From positions 1,674,001 through 1,738,000 of the forward strand of contig NZ_CP048810.1 of NCBI RefSeq assembly GCF_013347965.1: a stretch of DNA of 64,000 bases. Direction: 5' to 3'. The notes beneath the pieces are model-generated. The model worked only from the letters and a program-made list of their open reading frames with translations, did no database searches and was not told the DNA's origin. Below are positions 1-8,064 of the stretch, in pieces (position 1 is the first letter of the stretch; each line of letters opens with the position of its first letter). The position numbers and the translations under genes were made by a program. This DNA is from Pseudomonas bijieensis (lineage in GTDB: Bacteria > Pseudomonadota > Gammaproteobacteria > Pseudomonadales > Pseudomonadaceae).

Positions 1-560
1 AACGTATCAGCCTGACCGCAGCGCTGTACCAGATCCGCCAGGCATACCAGTACTCCCGGCCGAATGACGACGGCACGTTCACCTTCACCCAGCAGGGTGA
101 ACAGAAAAACACCGGACTGGAACTCTCGGCCAATGGCTGGGCCAGTCAGCGCCTGCAGATTTCGGCCAGTGTCGCGGCGATCCGTGCACGGGTCAGCGAC
201 AGCGGCACACCGGCCTATGAAGGTCACCAAGCGATCAACGTGCCGACACTGCGCGCCAGTCTCTACGGTGACTACGCCCTGCCCTGGGTCGAGGGGCTTG
301 CCCTGCTCGGCGGTGTGCAATACAGCGGCAGCAAATACGCCAATCGCCAGGGCGAGGTCGAGACTGGCGCCTACGCCATCTTCAACGTTGGCAGCCGCTA
401 CAGCACCCGTATCGACGGTTACGACACCGTGTTCCGACTGACCGTCGACAACCTGTTCGACAAACGCTACTGGCGTGACGCCGGTGAATACATGGGCGAT
501 GGCTACCTGTTCCAGGGCGCACCACTGACCGCCCGCTTGAGTGCCTCGATCAACTTCTGA
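1..560 (+). CDS. TonB-dependent receptor, C-terminal fragment (5' end outside window)
   Basis: This is the last ~185 residues of an outer-membrane TonB-dependent receptor; its frame is open from base 3 and the start lies before the window. The residues show alternating beta-strand pattern, the typical late motif around TVDNLFDKRYW, and a terminal strand ending in an aromatic residue (SASINF), which is the outer-membrane insertion signal of such barrels. The family imports iron chelates or vitamins in exchange for TonB energy. The substrate cannot be read from the C-terminus. The permease gene 35 bp downstream on the same strand suggests, by inference, a vitamin or nucleoside rather than a siderophore, although the DNLFDKRYW style of C-terminus is also common in siderophore receptors. 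Confidence 0.9.
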   Translation, partial: RISLTAALYQIRQAYQYSRPNDDGTFTFTQQGEQKNTGLELSANGWASQRLQISASVAAIRARVSDSGTPAYEGHQAINVPTLRASLYGDYALPWVEGLALLGGVQYSGSKYANRQGEVETGAYAIFNVGSRYSTRIDGYDTVFRLTVDNLFDKRYWRDAGEYMGDGYLFQGAPLTARLSASINF

Positions 561-595
561 TAGCTCCCCTTATCGCTTCAGTTGAGGAACACGTT

Positions 596-1222
596 ATGTC
601 CGATCTTGAAATCATCGCCGTCGTGCTCAACATCCTCGGCGTCTGGCTGACCGCCCGGCGCATCCGCTGGTGCTGGCCTGTCAGTGTGCTGGCGGTGTTG
701 CTGTATGCCTGGATTTTCTATCAGGCCAAGCTCTACTCCGACACGCTGTTGCAGGGCATCTTCGCCCTGCTGCAAGGCTACGGCTGGTGGCGCTGGAGCC
801 AGGGCGGCCTGACCCATGGCAAGGTCCGGGTGGCCAGGCTGCCCTTGCGTGAGGGATTGCTCGGCCTGCTTTTCGGCGCGCTCGGTGCCGTGTTGCTCGG
901 CGCCCTGATGTACGGCTTCACCGACGCCGCAGTGCCCTGGCTCGACGCGCTGCTGACCGCCTTCAGCCTGGTGGCGAGTGTCTGGGCGGCACGCAAGTAC
1001 GTGGTCAGTTGGTGGCTGTGGATCGTCCTCGACTGCCTGTATGTCGGCCTGTTCCTGTTCAAGGACTTGCGCCTGACGGCCGCGCTGTACGCAGGCTTTG
1101 TGCTGCTGGCGGTGTATGGTCTGCGGACCTGGCAACGAGATCTGGCGCGCCAGGGGCTGCAACCGGATGCCGGTGACAGTGTGCTCGCAGACAGCTCGAC
1201 GGCTGGCGAGCCGATTCGTTAG
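596..1222 (+). CDS. pnuC: PnuC-family nicotinamide riboside/thiamine-type transporter
   Basis: A 208-residue inner-membrane protein with about seven hydrophobic segments, the usual size for PnuC. The early segment around residues 18-40 (TARRIRWCWPVSVLAVLLYA) and the late WWLWIVLDCLYVGLF segment are typical of PnuC transporters, which move an unphosphorylated vitamin by facilitated diffusion coupled to cytoplasmic trapping. A good ribosome site (TTGAGGAAC) precedes the ATG. It follows a TonB-receptor gene by 35 bp and is probably co-transcribed, so the pair could carry a substrate across both membranes. The family contains nicotinamide riboside (PnuC), thiamine (PnuT) and riboflavin (PnuX) transporters; no kinase gene nearby decides between them. 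Confidence 0.85.
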   Translation: MSDLEIIAVVLNILGVWLTARRIRWCWPVSVLAVLLYAWIFYQAKLYSDTLLQGIFALLQGYGWWRWSQGGLTHGKVRVARLPLREGLLGLLFGALGAVLLGALMYGFTDAAVPWLDALLTAFSLVASVWAARKYVVSWWLWIVLDCLYVGLFLFKDLRLTAALYAGFVLLAVYGLRTWQRDLARQGLQPDAGDSVLADSSTAGEPIR

Positions 1223-1291
1223 TGTAAGCAGCTTATCGATGGCGTCCACGGACGCCCTCCCTCATCGATCCGCCAACGGACGCACTACCGA

Positions 1292-2026
1292 ATGCCTTTC
1301 GATCCTCTTTCACCACACTACCAGCGGATTCGCGAGCAGATCGCCTACGACATCGCCACAGGTACGCCCCAGGCCGATGAAAAATTTCCCTCCGAGCGGG
1401 AAATGATCGAACGCTTCGGTTGTACCCGGGTGACCTTGCGCCAGGCGCTGCAACAGCTGGAAGCCGAAGGTTTGGTGTACCGGGAAAACCGTCGCGGCTG
1501 GTTCGTCAGCCCGCGGCGAATACGATACGACCCCACGCGAATCAGCGGCTTCATGGACTATGTCAGTGCCCAAGGCCGTACACCGCGAACCGAATGTCTG
1601 CAGGCCGAACTGCGCCCTGCCGGCGCCTGGCTGGCCAGACGCATGAGCCTGAGTTCGGAAGATGAGCCGGTATTTTTCCTCCAACGTCGACGCTGGATTG
1701 ATCGGCGCCCGGTGCTGCTGGAGTTCAACGCACTGCTGGCGAGCTGGTGTCCGGGCTTGCTCGACGCTGATTTGAACACCTCCCTGACTCGGGTCCTGCG
1801 CGAGCGCTTTTCGCGGGTGCAATCACGCTGCGAGCTGGAGATGCACATTGGCACCGTCAACGAGGATCAGGCAGAACTGCTGCAACTTTCCCCAGGCTCG
1901 ACCAGCGTCTACCTGGAACGCCTGAACTTCGGCGAAGAGGACCAGGCCGTGGAGTTCGACCAGGAATTCTGGCGCCCCGACGCACTGTCGATCGTGATGG
2001 AGACCCGTTATCCAGGGAAGACTTGA
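1292..2026 (+). CDS. GntR-family regulator with UTRA domain (HutC subfamily)
   Basis: A 244-residue transcription factor. Residues ~5-72 form the GntR winged helix-turn-helix: HYQRIREQIAYDI, FPSEREMIERFGCTRVTLRQAL, and the wing YRENRRGWFVSP. Residues ~90-240 form a UTRA ligand-binding domain, with conserved pieces such as VFFLQRRRWIDRRPVLLE and VYLERLNF. Proteins of this type usually repress an adjacent catabolic or transport operon and release DNA on binding a small metabolite. It lies 69 bp after the pnuC-like gene on the same strand, so it may control the receptor-permease pair, but no clear operator was seen. The start chosen is the ATG giving the standard N-terminus. Confidence 0.85.
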   Translation: MPFDPLSPHYQRIREQIAYDIATGTPQADEKFPSEREMIERFGCTRVTLRQALQQLEAEGLVYRENRRGWFVSPRRIRYDPTRISGFMDYVSAQGRTPRTECLQAELRPAGAWLARRMSLSSEDEPVFFLQRRRWIDRRPVLLEFNALLASWCPGLLDADLNTSLTRVLRERFSRVQSRCELEMHIGTVNEDQAELLQLSPGSTSVYLERLNFGEEDQAVEFDQEFWRPDALSIVMETRYPGKT

Positions 2027-2147
2027 CTCAACAGGCAAGCCGCACGGCCAGGAATGCGCGCGGGATCGCCCTGATTGATCGCGGCACGCGCGTTCCTGTG
2101 GTGCAACCTACGAAGGTCCACTTCGATGCACGCTGTCCATCTCCCCA

Positions 2148-2628
2148 ATGATCCGGGAAATGGTTAACCGGTTGGCTCGTGAGCCTGCCGATTATCCTTC
2201 GGTTGGCCATGCCGCCAGGCTTGCACGAGTGATCCTCGACGAACTGGTCGAAATGCCGCGTGAGCGCTTCAACCTACCCATCTCCGGCAATCCTAAAATT
2301 CGTGCGATAGCAAATGCACTGACGCTCGAGCCTTCCGACCGCAGTACGTCAGCCGAATGGGCGAAACGCGTGGCGATCAGCGAGAGGTCGCTGTCGCGAT
2401 TGATGATTCGTGAGACGGGCCTCACGTTTGGACGCTGGCGGCAGCAGTTGCACCTTGTCGTTGCACTGCGAGAATTGGCCAGTGGTGCGAAGGTGCAGAA
2501 CGTTGCGGCCGAGCTGGGCTATAGCTCGGTCAACGCCTTTATCACAATGTTCAAAAAAGGCACTAGGGAACACGCCCGCACGGTTGAGCAACTGCACTGC
2601 AACTAGTAGCGGAGTCGTACCACCTTAA
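2148..2628 (+). pseudogene. Truncated and frameshifted AraC-family regulator remnant
   Basis: The readable product matches the C-terminal half of cupin-type AraC regulators: a linker, then two helix-turn-helix motifs (WAKRVAISERSLSRL and NVAAELGYSSVNAFITMFKK). The ~130-residue N-terminal sensor domain is absent, and only 121 bp separate this ORF from the preceding gene, so it cannot be hidden upstream. The final stretch is also broken: reading through the six-A run at 2553-2558 gives GTREHARTVEQLHCN, whereas removing one A restores the family sequence ALGNTPARLSN and moves the stop to 2626-2628. It is most likely a decaying remnant. The stop codons of this gene and the convergent HAD-like gene overlap. 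Confidence 0.7.
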
Positions 2629-3269
2629 CTGAGAGGCTCGAGGAAAGCGTCTGCCCGTTGTTGCACCGACTCTTTCTGCCTGAACATTTGCTGCCAGGCG
2701 AGCTGCGCCTGGACAATGGCGACCGCCTCCAGGACTTTCTGCGTCCAGCGGTCATCCTCCGGATGCACCACGACAACGCGAAACCCATGATCGTTGCCTT
2801 CAATCTGCACACCCTCGGAATCATCGACATGCAAATCGATATCGAACGCCGGCGGATATTTCGAAGGCGCATTCAACATCCCATGCACCGTCAGGGCACG
2901 GTTGTGCAGCACGCTGTTGACCACGCCGTCGACGCGGATGCCGTACAGCAATAGCCAATGCCGGATATAGGACGGCGTGCGCCCGGACGACGTGTAGACC
3001 CAGATGCTGCAGCCCTGGCGGCGCAGCTCTCGGATCAGGGAGCGTGTGCCCATGCGCAACGGCTCACCCAACCAACGATGAACACAGGCCGGCAGCCTGC
3101 TCTGCTCGACGGCACAATGGTGAAGTTGGCAGGCGAGCGTGTCATCGATATCGAATGAAATTCGTATGCGTTGCCGCTTGAACAACCGCGTCGGCATAAC
3201 GCGGCGGATGGCCCGCCCTACCCGGCTGCCGAAGGTTTTGCACCTGGCGAACGCTGGATACCCGCTCAT
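2625..3269 (-). CDS. HAD-superfamily phosphatase-like protein
   Basis: A 214-residue soluble protein. It shows HAD motif I (FDIDDTLA, with the two aspartates of DxDxT, ~residue 38), motif II (VYTSSGR, ~93) and a motif IV acidic pair (DLHVDDSEGV, ~148). These residues support Mg-dependent phosphoryl transfer from a small phosphorylated substrate; the substrate is unknown. Its ATG at 3269 shares one base with the TGA of the upstream Fic-like gene (TGATG), so the two are translationally coupled. A TTG three bases upstream is a possible alternative start. The pair follows pstSCAB on the same strand, so it may read phosphate-starvation transcripts, but this is inference. Confidence 0.7.
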   Translation of the reverse strand: MSGYPAFARCKTFGSRVGRAIRRVMPTRLFKRQRIRISFDIDDTLACQLHHCAVEQSRLPACVHRWLGEPLRMGTRSLIRELRRQGCSIWVYTSSGRTPSYIRHWLLLYGIRVDGVVNSVLHNRALTVHGMLNAPSKYPPAFDIDLHVDDSEGVQIEGNDHGFRVVVVHPEDDRWTQKVLEAVAIVQAQLAWQQMFRQKESVQQRADAFLEPLS

Positions 3270-3967
3270 CAATGGCCACCTTGATAAATGGGCAAGGACT
3301 TGTCCTTGAGAAAAAACTTCATGGGATCGGGCGCCTGTTCTTCTAAAAAAGCTGCGTATTTTTTCTTGATCTTGGGCAATTCGTACAATGCCTTGACGCC
3401 GTGCTTGGCGGAGTTGCGTATGACTGATGACGGATTGAAGTAGCCCTTTGCGTTTTCCAGCGTCAACACGAAAGGAGGCAAACCCGCACGCATGAGCAAA
3501 TAGCTGACGATGAGCGAGCCACTGCGGTTGTTACCTTCGATGAACAGCTGCGGCTTGCTGAGAATGCGTACATAGACGCCGGCCGCACGCTTCCAGACTG
3601 ATTCGCTGCGATACGCGCAGTACCAGTTGTACAAGTCCTTGATGCCTCCCTCAACATTGTTGAAGAAATGCGCCTCGGTGGCTGCCAGGTGCTGGGCGTA
3701 TTCCAACCGGCGCGCCGGATCTCGGCCACACAGCACCGTGGCATTGATCTCCAGCATCAGGTTCAGTTGCTGAAGATCGAACAGGTCGACGCCGCGGGCA
3801 ACATAGTCGTCAACCAATGCATAACCTTCAAGCACATTCTGCAGCACTTCGTCAGTCAAGGGGTCGCGTGGCTCGGTGAAGTACCGGCTCAGCTCGACGA
3901 AGCGGCCCTGAACTTCACGCAGTGCGCGTTCAATTGCAGGTAAATCAAGGCGGTGCGTAACAGGCAT
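3269..3967 (-). CDS. Fic-fold protein with degenerate catalytic motif
   Basis: A 232-residue protein whose C-terminal half resembles Fic domains. The segment PQLFIEGNNRSGSLIVSYLL (~residues 139-158) aligns with the Fic active-site loop HPFxxGNGR: the anion-binding EGN and the Arg are kept, while the catalytic His is Gln and the second Gly is Asn. It is followed by the family-like RAGLPPFVLTLENAKGYF. Active Fic enzymes transfer AMP or another phospho-group to target proteins; loss of the His suggests this one does not do so by the usual route. No Fic inhibitory helix was clearly seen. The gene begins 93 bp after pstB and is coupled to the HAD-like gene that follows. Its role is unknown. Confidence 0.6.
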   Translation of the reverse strand: MPVTHRLDLPAIERALREVQGRFVELSRYFTEPRDPLTDEVLQNVLEGYALVDDYVARGVDLFDLQQLNLMLEINATVLCGRDPARRLEYAQHLAATEAHFFNNVEGGIKDLYNWYCAYRSESVWKRAAGVYVRILSKPQLFIEGNNRSGSLIVSYLLMRAGLPPFVLTLENAKGYFNPSSVIRNSAKHGVKALYELPKIKKKYAAFLEEQAPDPMKFFLKDKSLPIYQGGH

Positions 3968-4060
3968 TGGTGCTCCTTGAAAACGTTTGGCAAATGTCTA
4001 CCGGATGCCGCCAAATCCGTTTGGCTTCTGCAGGTATGCGGCCTTGACCGGATGTGATGC

Positions 4061-4879
4061 TTAGCTGAACTTGCCGCTGATGTAGTCTCCCGTCATCTGT
4101 TCACGCGGGTTGTCGAAAATCTGCGTGGTCGGGCCCATTTCCACCAGATAGCCGGTTCGCGTGCCCTGGGAAATGTCCACCGAGAAGAAAGCCGTGGTGT
4201 CGGCGACGCGGATGGCTTGCTGCATGTTGTGGGTGACCAGCGCGATGGTGTAGTCCTTCTTCAACTCCACCATCAGTTCCTCGACCCTCCGGGTAGCGAT
4301 CGGGTCGAGCGCCGAACACGGCTCATCCAGCAGCAGGACTTCCGGCTCGGTGGCGATGGCGCGGGCAATGCACAGTCGTTGTTGCTGGCCACCGGAGAGC
4401 GACAGGCCGCTGACCTTGAGCTTGTCCTTGACTTCGTCCCACAGCGCGGCGCCTTGCAGCGCATGCTTGACCCGGTCGCCGATGTCGCCTTTGTAGCGAT
4501 TGAGGCGCAGACCAAACGCGACGTTGTCGAAAATGCTCATCGAAAACGGGTTCGGCTGCTGAAACACCATGCCGATGTAGCGGCGCACGACCACCGGATC
4601 AACGCCCTTGCCGTAGACGTCCTGTCCGAGGAAATGCACGTGGCCCTCGAAACGGAACCCCTTCACCAGGTCATTCATCCGGTTGAGGCTACGCAACACG
4701 GTGCTCTTGCCACAGCCGGAAGGACCGATGAACCCGGTGATCTTGTTTTTTTCGATCGGCACATGGCTGTCACGTACCGCCATGAAGTTGCCATAGAAAA
4801 TCTTGTCCAGTTTGCAGTCCATGACTACAGGCGCCTGGGTGACAAACGGAGCGGCTATTTGCGCAGTGGATACGTTCAA
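4061..4879 (-). CDS. pstB: Phosphate ABC transporter ATP-binding protein PstB
   Basis: A 272-residue cytoplasmic ATPase that powers high-affinity phosphate import through PstCA. Visible motifs are Walker [10 protein letters not shown] (~residue 52), the ABC signature [14 protein letters not shown] (~160), Walker [13 protein letters not shown], and the switch His in [10 protein letters not shown]. The phosphate-family insert [17 protein letters not shown] near the C-terminus is typical of PstB. The start is TTG at 4879, with GGGAG nine bases ahead; no better ATG fits. It lies 18 bp after pstA. Unlike most pst operons, no phoU follows; the next gene on the strand encodes a Fic-like protein. Confidence 0.95.
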   Translation of the reverse strand: MNVSTAQIAAPFVTQAPVVMDCKLDKIFYGNFMAVRDSHVPIEKNKITGFIGPSGCGKSTVLRSLNRMNDLVKGFRFEGHVHFLGQDVYGKGVDPVVVRRYIGMVFQQPNPFSMSIFDNVAFGLRLNRYKGDIGDRVKHALQGAALWDEVKDKLKVSGLSLSGGQQQRLCIARAIATEPEVLLLDEPCSALDPIATRRVEELMVELKKDYTIALVTHNMQQAIRVADTTAFFSVDISQGTRTGYLVEMGPTTQIFDNPREQMTGDYISGKFS

Positions 4880-4897
4880 GATCAGATGCTCCCGTTC

Positions 4898-5809
4898 TTA
4901 ATATTTGGGCTTGCCGAAAATACGGCTGATGATGTTCACGAACAGCACGATCATCACCAGCACCAGTGAGGCCGCCCACGCGAGTTCAAGTTGGTTGTCG
5001 AAAGGCATCCCGGAGAAGTTGTAGATCAGCACCGCCAGCGAGGCGGTCGGGTTCATGACCTCGAGATTGCCTTGGTGGTAAATCCAATAGTTGCTGAACA
5101 GCGCGGTAAACAGCAGCGGCGCCGTCTCGCCCGCGGCACGTGCCACAGCGAGCATGACCCCGGTCAGGATGGCCGGCATGCCGGTCGGCAAAATGATTTT
5201 CCAGATCACCTGCGAGCGGGTGCAGCCCATGCCATAGGCGGCATCCTTCATGATCTTGGGCACCATCCGCATCGACTCTTCCGCCGTCAGCACGACGATT
5301 GGCAGCATCAGGACCGCCAGCGCCACGCCACCCGCCGGCGCCGAATACGTACCGGTGGTCATCACCACCAGGGCGTAGGCAAACACCCCGGCCAGGATCG
5401 ACGGCAGGCCCGTGAGCATCTTGGCGGCAAAACGCGCTGCGTTCCCCAGCTTGCTGTCCGGTCCCAGCTCAGCCAGGAAGATTGCCGCCATGATGCCGAC
5501 CGGCACCGCGATCGCCGCCGCGATACCGACCATCACGAAGGTCCCTGCCATCGCGTTGCCGAAACCGCCACCCATCTCGAAGCCCGTCGGCGGCAGTTCG
5601 GTAAAGACTTCCAGGTTGAGACGCGCGCCGCCGCGGGTAATCAGCATGTAGAGCACGGAGATCAGCGGCACACTGGCCAGTAGCGCACCAGCCCAGACCA
5701 GGGTGGTCAAGATCAGGCTTCGCAGGGCACGGCCTTCGAACTTGCGCTGCAGGCTGGGCATCGCGCCTGTTGGAGACGTCAGGTCTGTTGCAGCAGTGAG
5801 ATCAGTCAT
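4898..5809 (-). CDS. pstA: Phosphate ABC transporter permease PstA
   Basis: A 303-residue inner-membrane permease with six predicted hydrophobic segments, pairing with PstC to form the phosphate channel. The EAA-type coupling loop that contacts PstB is visible as EESMRMVPKIMKDAAYGMG followed by PTGMPAILTGVMLAVARAAGET. The ATG at 5809 shares one base with the pstC stop (TGATG); an in-frame GTG at 5812 is an alternative. The N-terminus starts with ~35 soluble residues before the first membrane helix. Tight coupling to pstC and pstB supports one operon. Confidence 0.94.
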   Translation of the reverse strand: MTDLTAATDLTSPTGAMPSLQRKFEGRALRSLILTTLVWAGALLASVPLISVLYMLITRGGARLNLEVFTELPPTGFEMGGGFGNAMAGTFVMVGIAAAIAVPVGIMAAIFLAELGPDSKLGNAARFAAKMLTGLPSILAGVFAYALVVMTTGTYSAPAGGVALAVLMLPIVVLTAEESMRMVPKIMKDAAYGMGCTRSQVIWKIILPTGMPAILTGVMLAVARAAGETAPLLFTALFSNYWIYHQGNLEVMNPTASLAVLIYNFSGMPFDNQLELAWAASLVLVMIVLFVNIISRIFGKPKY

Positions 5810-6774
5810 CACTTATTACCCCGCTGGGCGTACATCATGATCATCGAACCGAAAATGTTCACGATCAGCGTAATCAACATCAACACCAGGGCGGCATACA
5901 TCAACACCTCGATCTCGTTCGGCCCGGCTTCGGGGAAGTTCAACGCCAGCAGGGCGGCGAGCGTGTTGGCCGGTGCAAACAGCGAGAGGGAAATGTTGTT
6001 GGCATTGCCGACCAGCATGGCCAGCGCCATCGTTTCACCCAGGGCGCGCCCCAGGCCCAGCACCAGAGAGCCGAAGATGCCGGTGGCGGCGGAAGGCACC
6101 ATCACCTTGAGAATCGCTTCCCAATGGGTAGTCCCCATGCCGTAGGCGGCCTGCTTGGTTTTCATTGGCACAGCCGTGAGCGCGTCCTGCGAAACGGCGG
6201 CAATGGTCGGCAGAATCATGATGGCGAGCACCAGCGCTGCGGGTAGCAAGCCTGGGCCGCTCAGGGTCGTGCCGAAAAAGGGTACCCAGCCGAGTTCGCT
6301 GTTCAACCAGGTTGTCAGCGGCCGAATCGCCGGGATCACCACGTAGATCCCCCACAGGCCATAAACCACGCTGGGAATGGCCGCGAGCAGTTCGACGATG
6401 GTACGGAAGATGGCGGCGAGCTTGGGCGGCAGGAAATCCTGGGTCAGGAAAATCGCCATGCTGACGCCGAAAAAACCAGCGATCAGCAATGCGATAAAGG
6501 CGCTGTAGAGCGTGCCCCAGATAGCCGGCAGGATGCCGTATTTGCCTTGGTTAACGTCCCAGACGCTGCCCAAAAGCACATCAAAGCCGTGCTTCTCCAT
6601 GCCGGGAAGTGCCTTGCGTCCCACCTCGAACACCAGCGCAAATACCAACGCCAGAATCAGTACCACGCCGATACGCGCAAGCGCACGAAAGGTGCGATCA
6701 ACCAGGAAATCCTTCCTCGAAGGTGGTTGGCAGGCAGAGTCCGGATTAACCGGTACGACAAAAGGTTTGTTCAT
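5809..6774 (-). CDS. pstC: Phosphate ABC transporter permease PstC
   Basis: A 321-residue inner-membrane permease with about six membrane segments and the characteristic coupling loop TAVPMKTKQAAYGMG plus the PSAATGIFGSLVLGLGRALGET segment. It forms the membrane pore with PstA. The open frame extends further upstream, but the ATG at 6774 (MNKPFVV) gives the standard short N-terminus and leaves a 75-bp gap from pstS, so it was chosen. The large periplasmic loop around residues 65-110 (KHGFDVLLGSVWDVN region) is as expected for PstC. Confidence 0.94.
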   Translation of the reverse strand: MNKPFVVPVNPDSACQPPSRKDFLVDRTFRALARIGVVLILALVFALVFEVGRKALPGMEKHGFDVLLGSVWDVNQGKYGILPAIWGTLYSAFIALLIAGFFGVSMAIFLTQDFLPPKLAAIFRTIVELLAAIPSVVYGLWGIYVVIPAIRPLTTWLNSELGWVPFFGTTLSGPGLLPAALVLAIMILPTIAAVSQDALTAVPMKTKQAAYGMGTTHWEAILKVMVPSAATGIFGSLVLGLGRALGETMALAMLVGNANNISLSLFAPANTLAALLALNFPEAGPNEIEVLMYAALVLMLITLIVNIFGSMIMMYAQRGNK

Positions 6775-6849
6775 GGGCTGAGTCCGGAACAAGGGGGAAA
6801 ACTCTCCCGGCGTGGCGCAGACGCACACTCCGAGAGAGACCTCACGGCG

Positions 6850-7881
6850 TTACTGGATGTTGGCGGACGCTTTGCGAACCTGCTCGACGACCGATTGCGG
6901 CAATGGGATATAACCCATCGAATCGGCAATCTTCTGTCCCTCGGCCAGGCTGTATTCGACCATTTCACGCATGGCCTTGGCCTTGGCCGGATTGCCGTTG
7001 TCCTTGCGGAAAATCATCCAGGTGTAGGACGTGATCGGGTAGGACTTGGCACCGTCCGGATCAGGCAACCAGGCCACCAGGTTTTCCGGCATCTTCACCG
7101 CCGCCAGGGCCTCGGCACCGCTTTCGGCGTTTGGCACGACGTACTGACCGGCCTTGTTCTGCAGTTGAGCGAAGTCAACCTTGGCGAGCTTGGCGAAGCC
7201 GTATTCGATGTAACCAATCGCGCCCGGAGTTTGGCGCACAGTGGCCGTGACACCATCGTTCTTCGGCGACTTGATGAACTTGTCGCTAGCCGGCCAGTTG
7301 ACGGTGTTGCCCTCCCCCAACGCCTGCTTGAACTCCGGATTGATTGTCGCCAGGTGCTTAGTGAATACCGCAGTCGTGCCGCTGGAGTCTGCACGCACAA
7401 CAACCGTGATCGGCGTATCGGAGAGTTTCAGATCCGGGTTGGCGGCGACGATCTTCGGATCGTTCCAGCGGGTGATTTTGCCCAGAAAAATGTTGGAGTA
7501 CACATCTCGGGGCAGTTTGAGCCCCTTCGGATTGCCCGGCAGGTTATAAGCCAGCACGATTTCACCTGCGGTCATCGGCAACAACTGCACGCCTTCAGCG
7601 ACCTTGGCGATATCTTCCTCTTTCATCGCCGAGTCACTGGCGGCGAAATCAACCGTTTTGTTCAGAAAGTCCTGTACACCCGCGCCACTACCCTTGGATT
7701 GGTAATCCACAGTGACACCGTCAGATTTCTTGCTGAAATCCTTGAACCAAGTGAGGTAGATCGGTGCAGGGAAACTCGCCCCGGACCCCGTCAGACGGAC
7801 ACTCTCTGCAGCGTAGGACGCCGAGGTGGCACAAAGAGAAACCGCAATGGCGAGCGCAGCAGACTTCATCAAACTTTTCAT
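6850..7881 (-). CDS. pstS: Periplasmic phosphate-binding protein PstS
   Basis: A 343-residue secreted protein. Residues 1-24 form a Sec signal peptide with cleavage near SYA/AES. The mature protein begins with the phosphate-binding loop LTGSGASFPAPIY and carries the second ligand loop RADSSGTTAVFTKHL (~residue 150) and the YQSKGSGAG segment, all of which contact phosphate in known PstS structures. It delivers phosphate to PstCAB. First gene of the operon; a repeated Pho-box lies about 50 bp ahead of its ATG. The length and motifs match the E. coli-type PstS rather than the shorter Pseudomonas PstS/DING type, so a second phosphate-binding protein probably exists elsewhere in the genome (inference). 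Confidence 0.95.
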   Translation of the reverse strand: MKSLMKSAALAIAVSLCATSASYAAESVRLTGSGASFPAPIYLTWFKDFSKKSDGVTVDYQSKGSGAGVQDFLNKTVDFAASDSAMKEEDIAKVAEGVQLLPMTAGEIVLAYNLPGNPKGLKLPRDVYSNIFLGKITRWNDPKIVAANPDLKLSDTPITVVVRADSSGTTAVFTKHLATINPEFKQALGEGNTVNWPASDKFIKSPKNDGVTATVRQTPGAIGYIEYGFAKLAKVDFAQLQNKAGQYVVPNAESGAEALAAVKMPENLVAWLPDPDGAKSYPITSYTWMIFRKDNGNPAKAKAMREMVEYSLAEGQKIADSMGYIPLPQSVVEQVRKASANIQ

Positions 7882-7929
7882 TAGGGGAACACCTTGTGAT
7901 TACGGGCTCCCGAACTTTGCAGCAGTTTT

Positions 7930-7958
7930 GTTACGTTCTCATGAAAGTTGAATGGCAG
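7930..7958 (-). promoter_or_regulatory. Pho box (PhoB binding site) upstream of pstS
   Basis: Read on the minus strand, three 7-base units occur at the exact 11-base spacing of PhoB sites: CTGCCAT (7958-7952), CTTTCAT (7947-7941) and a weaker ACGTAAC (7936-7930). The consensus unit is CTGTCAT. The array ends 48 bp from the pstS ATG, the normal position for PhoB activation. It lies between the divergent pstS and ppk2 genes, so it could influence both, but its orientation fits pstS. Confidence 0.75.
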
Positions 7959-8064
7959 CAGTACGCTCACTCTCCATATGGCCCGGTAGGGACTTAATGT
8001 AATTGGTTCGTAACAAATTACGCCTAACACTTTGCCACCCCATCCTCGTGCGAGCCTCCCTCCT

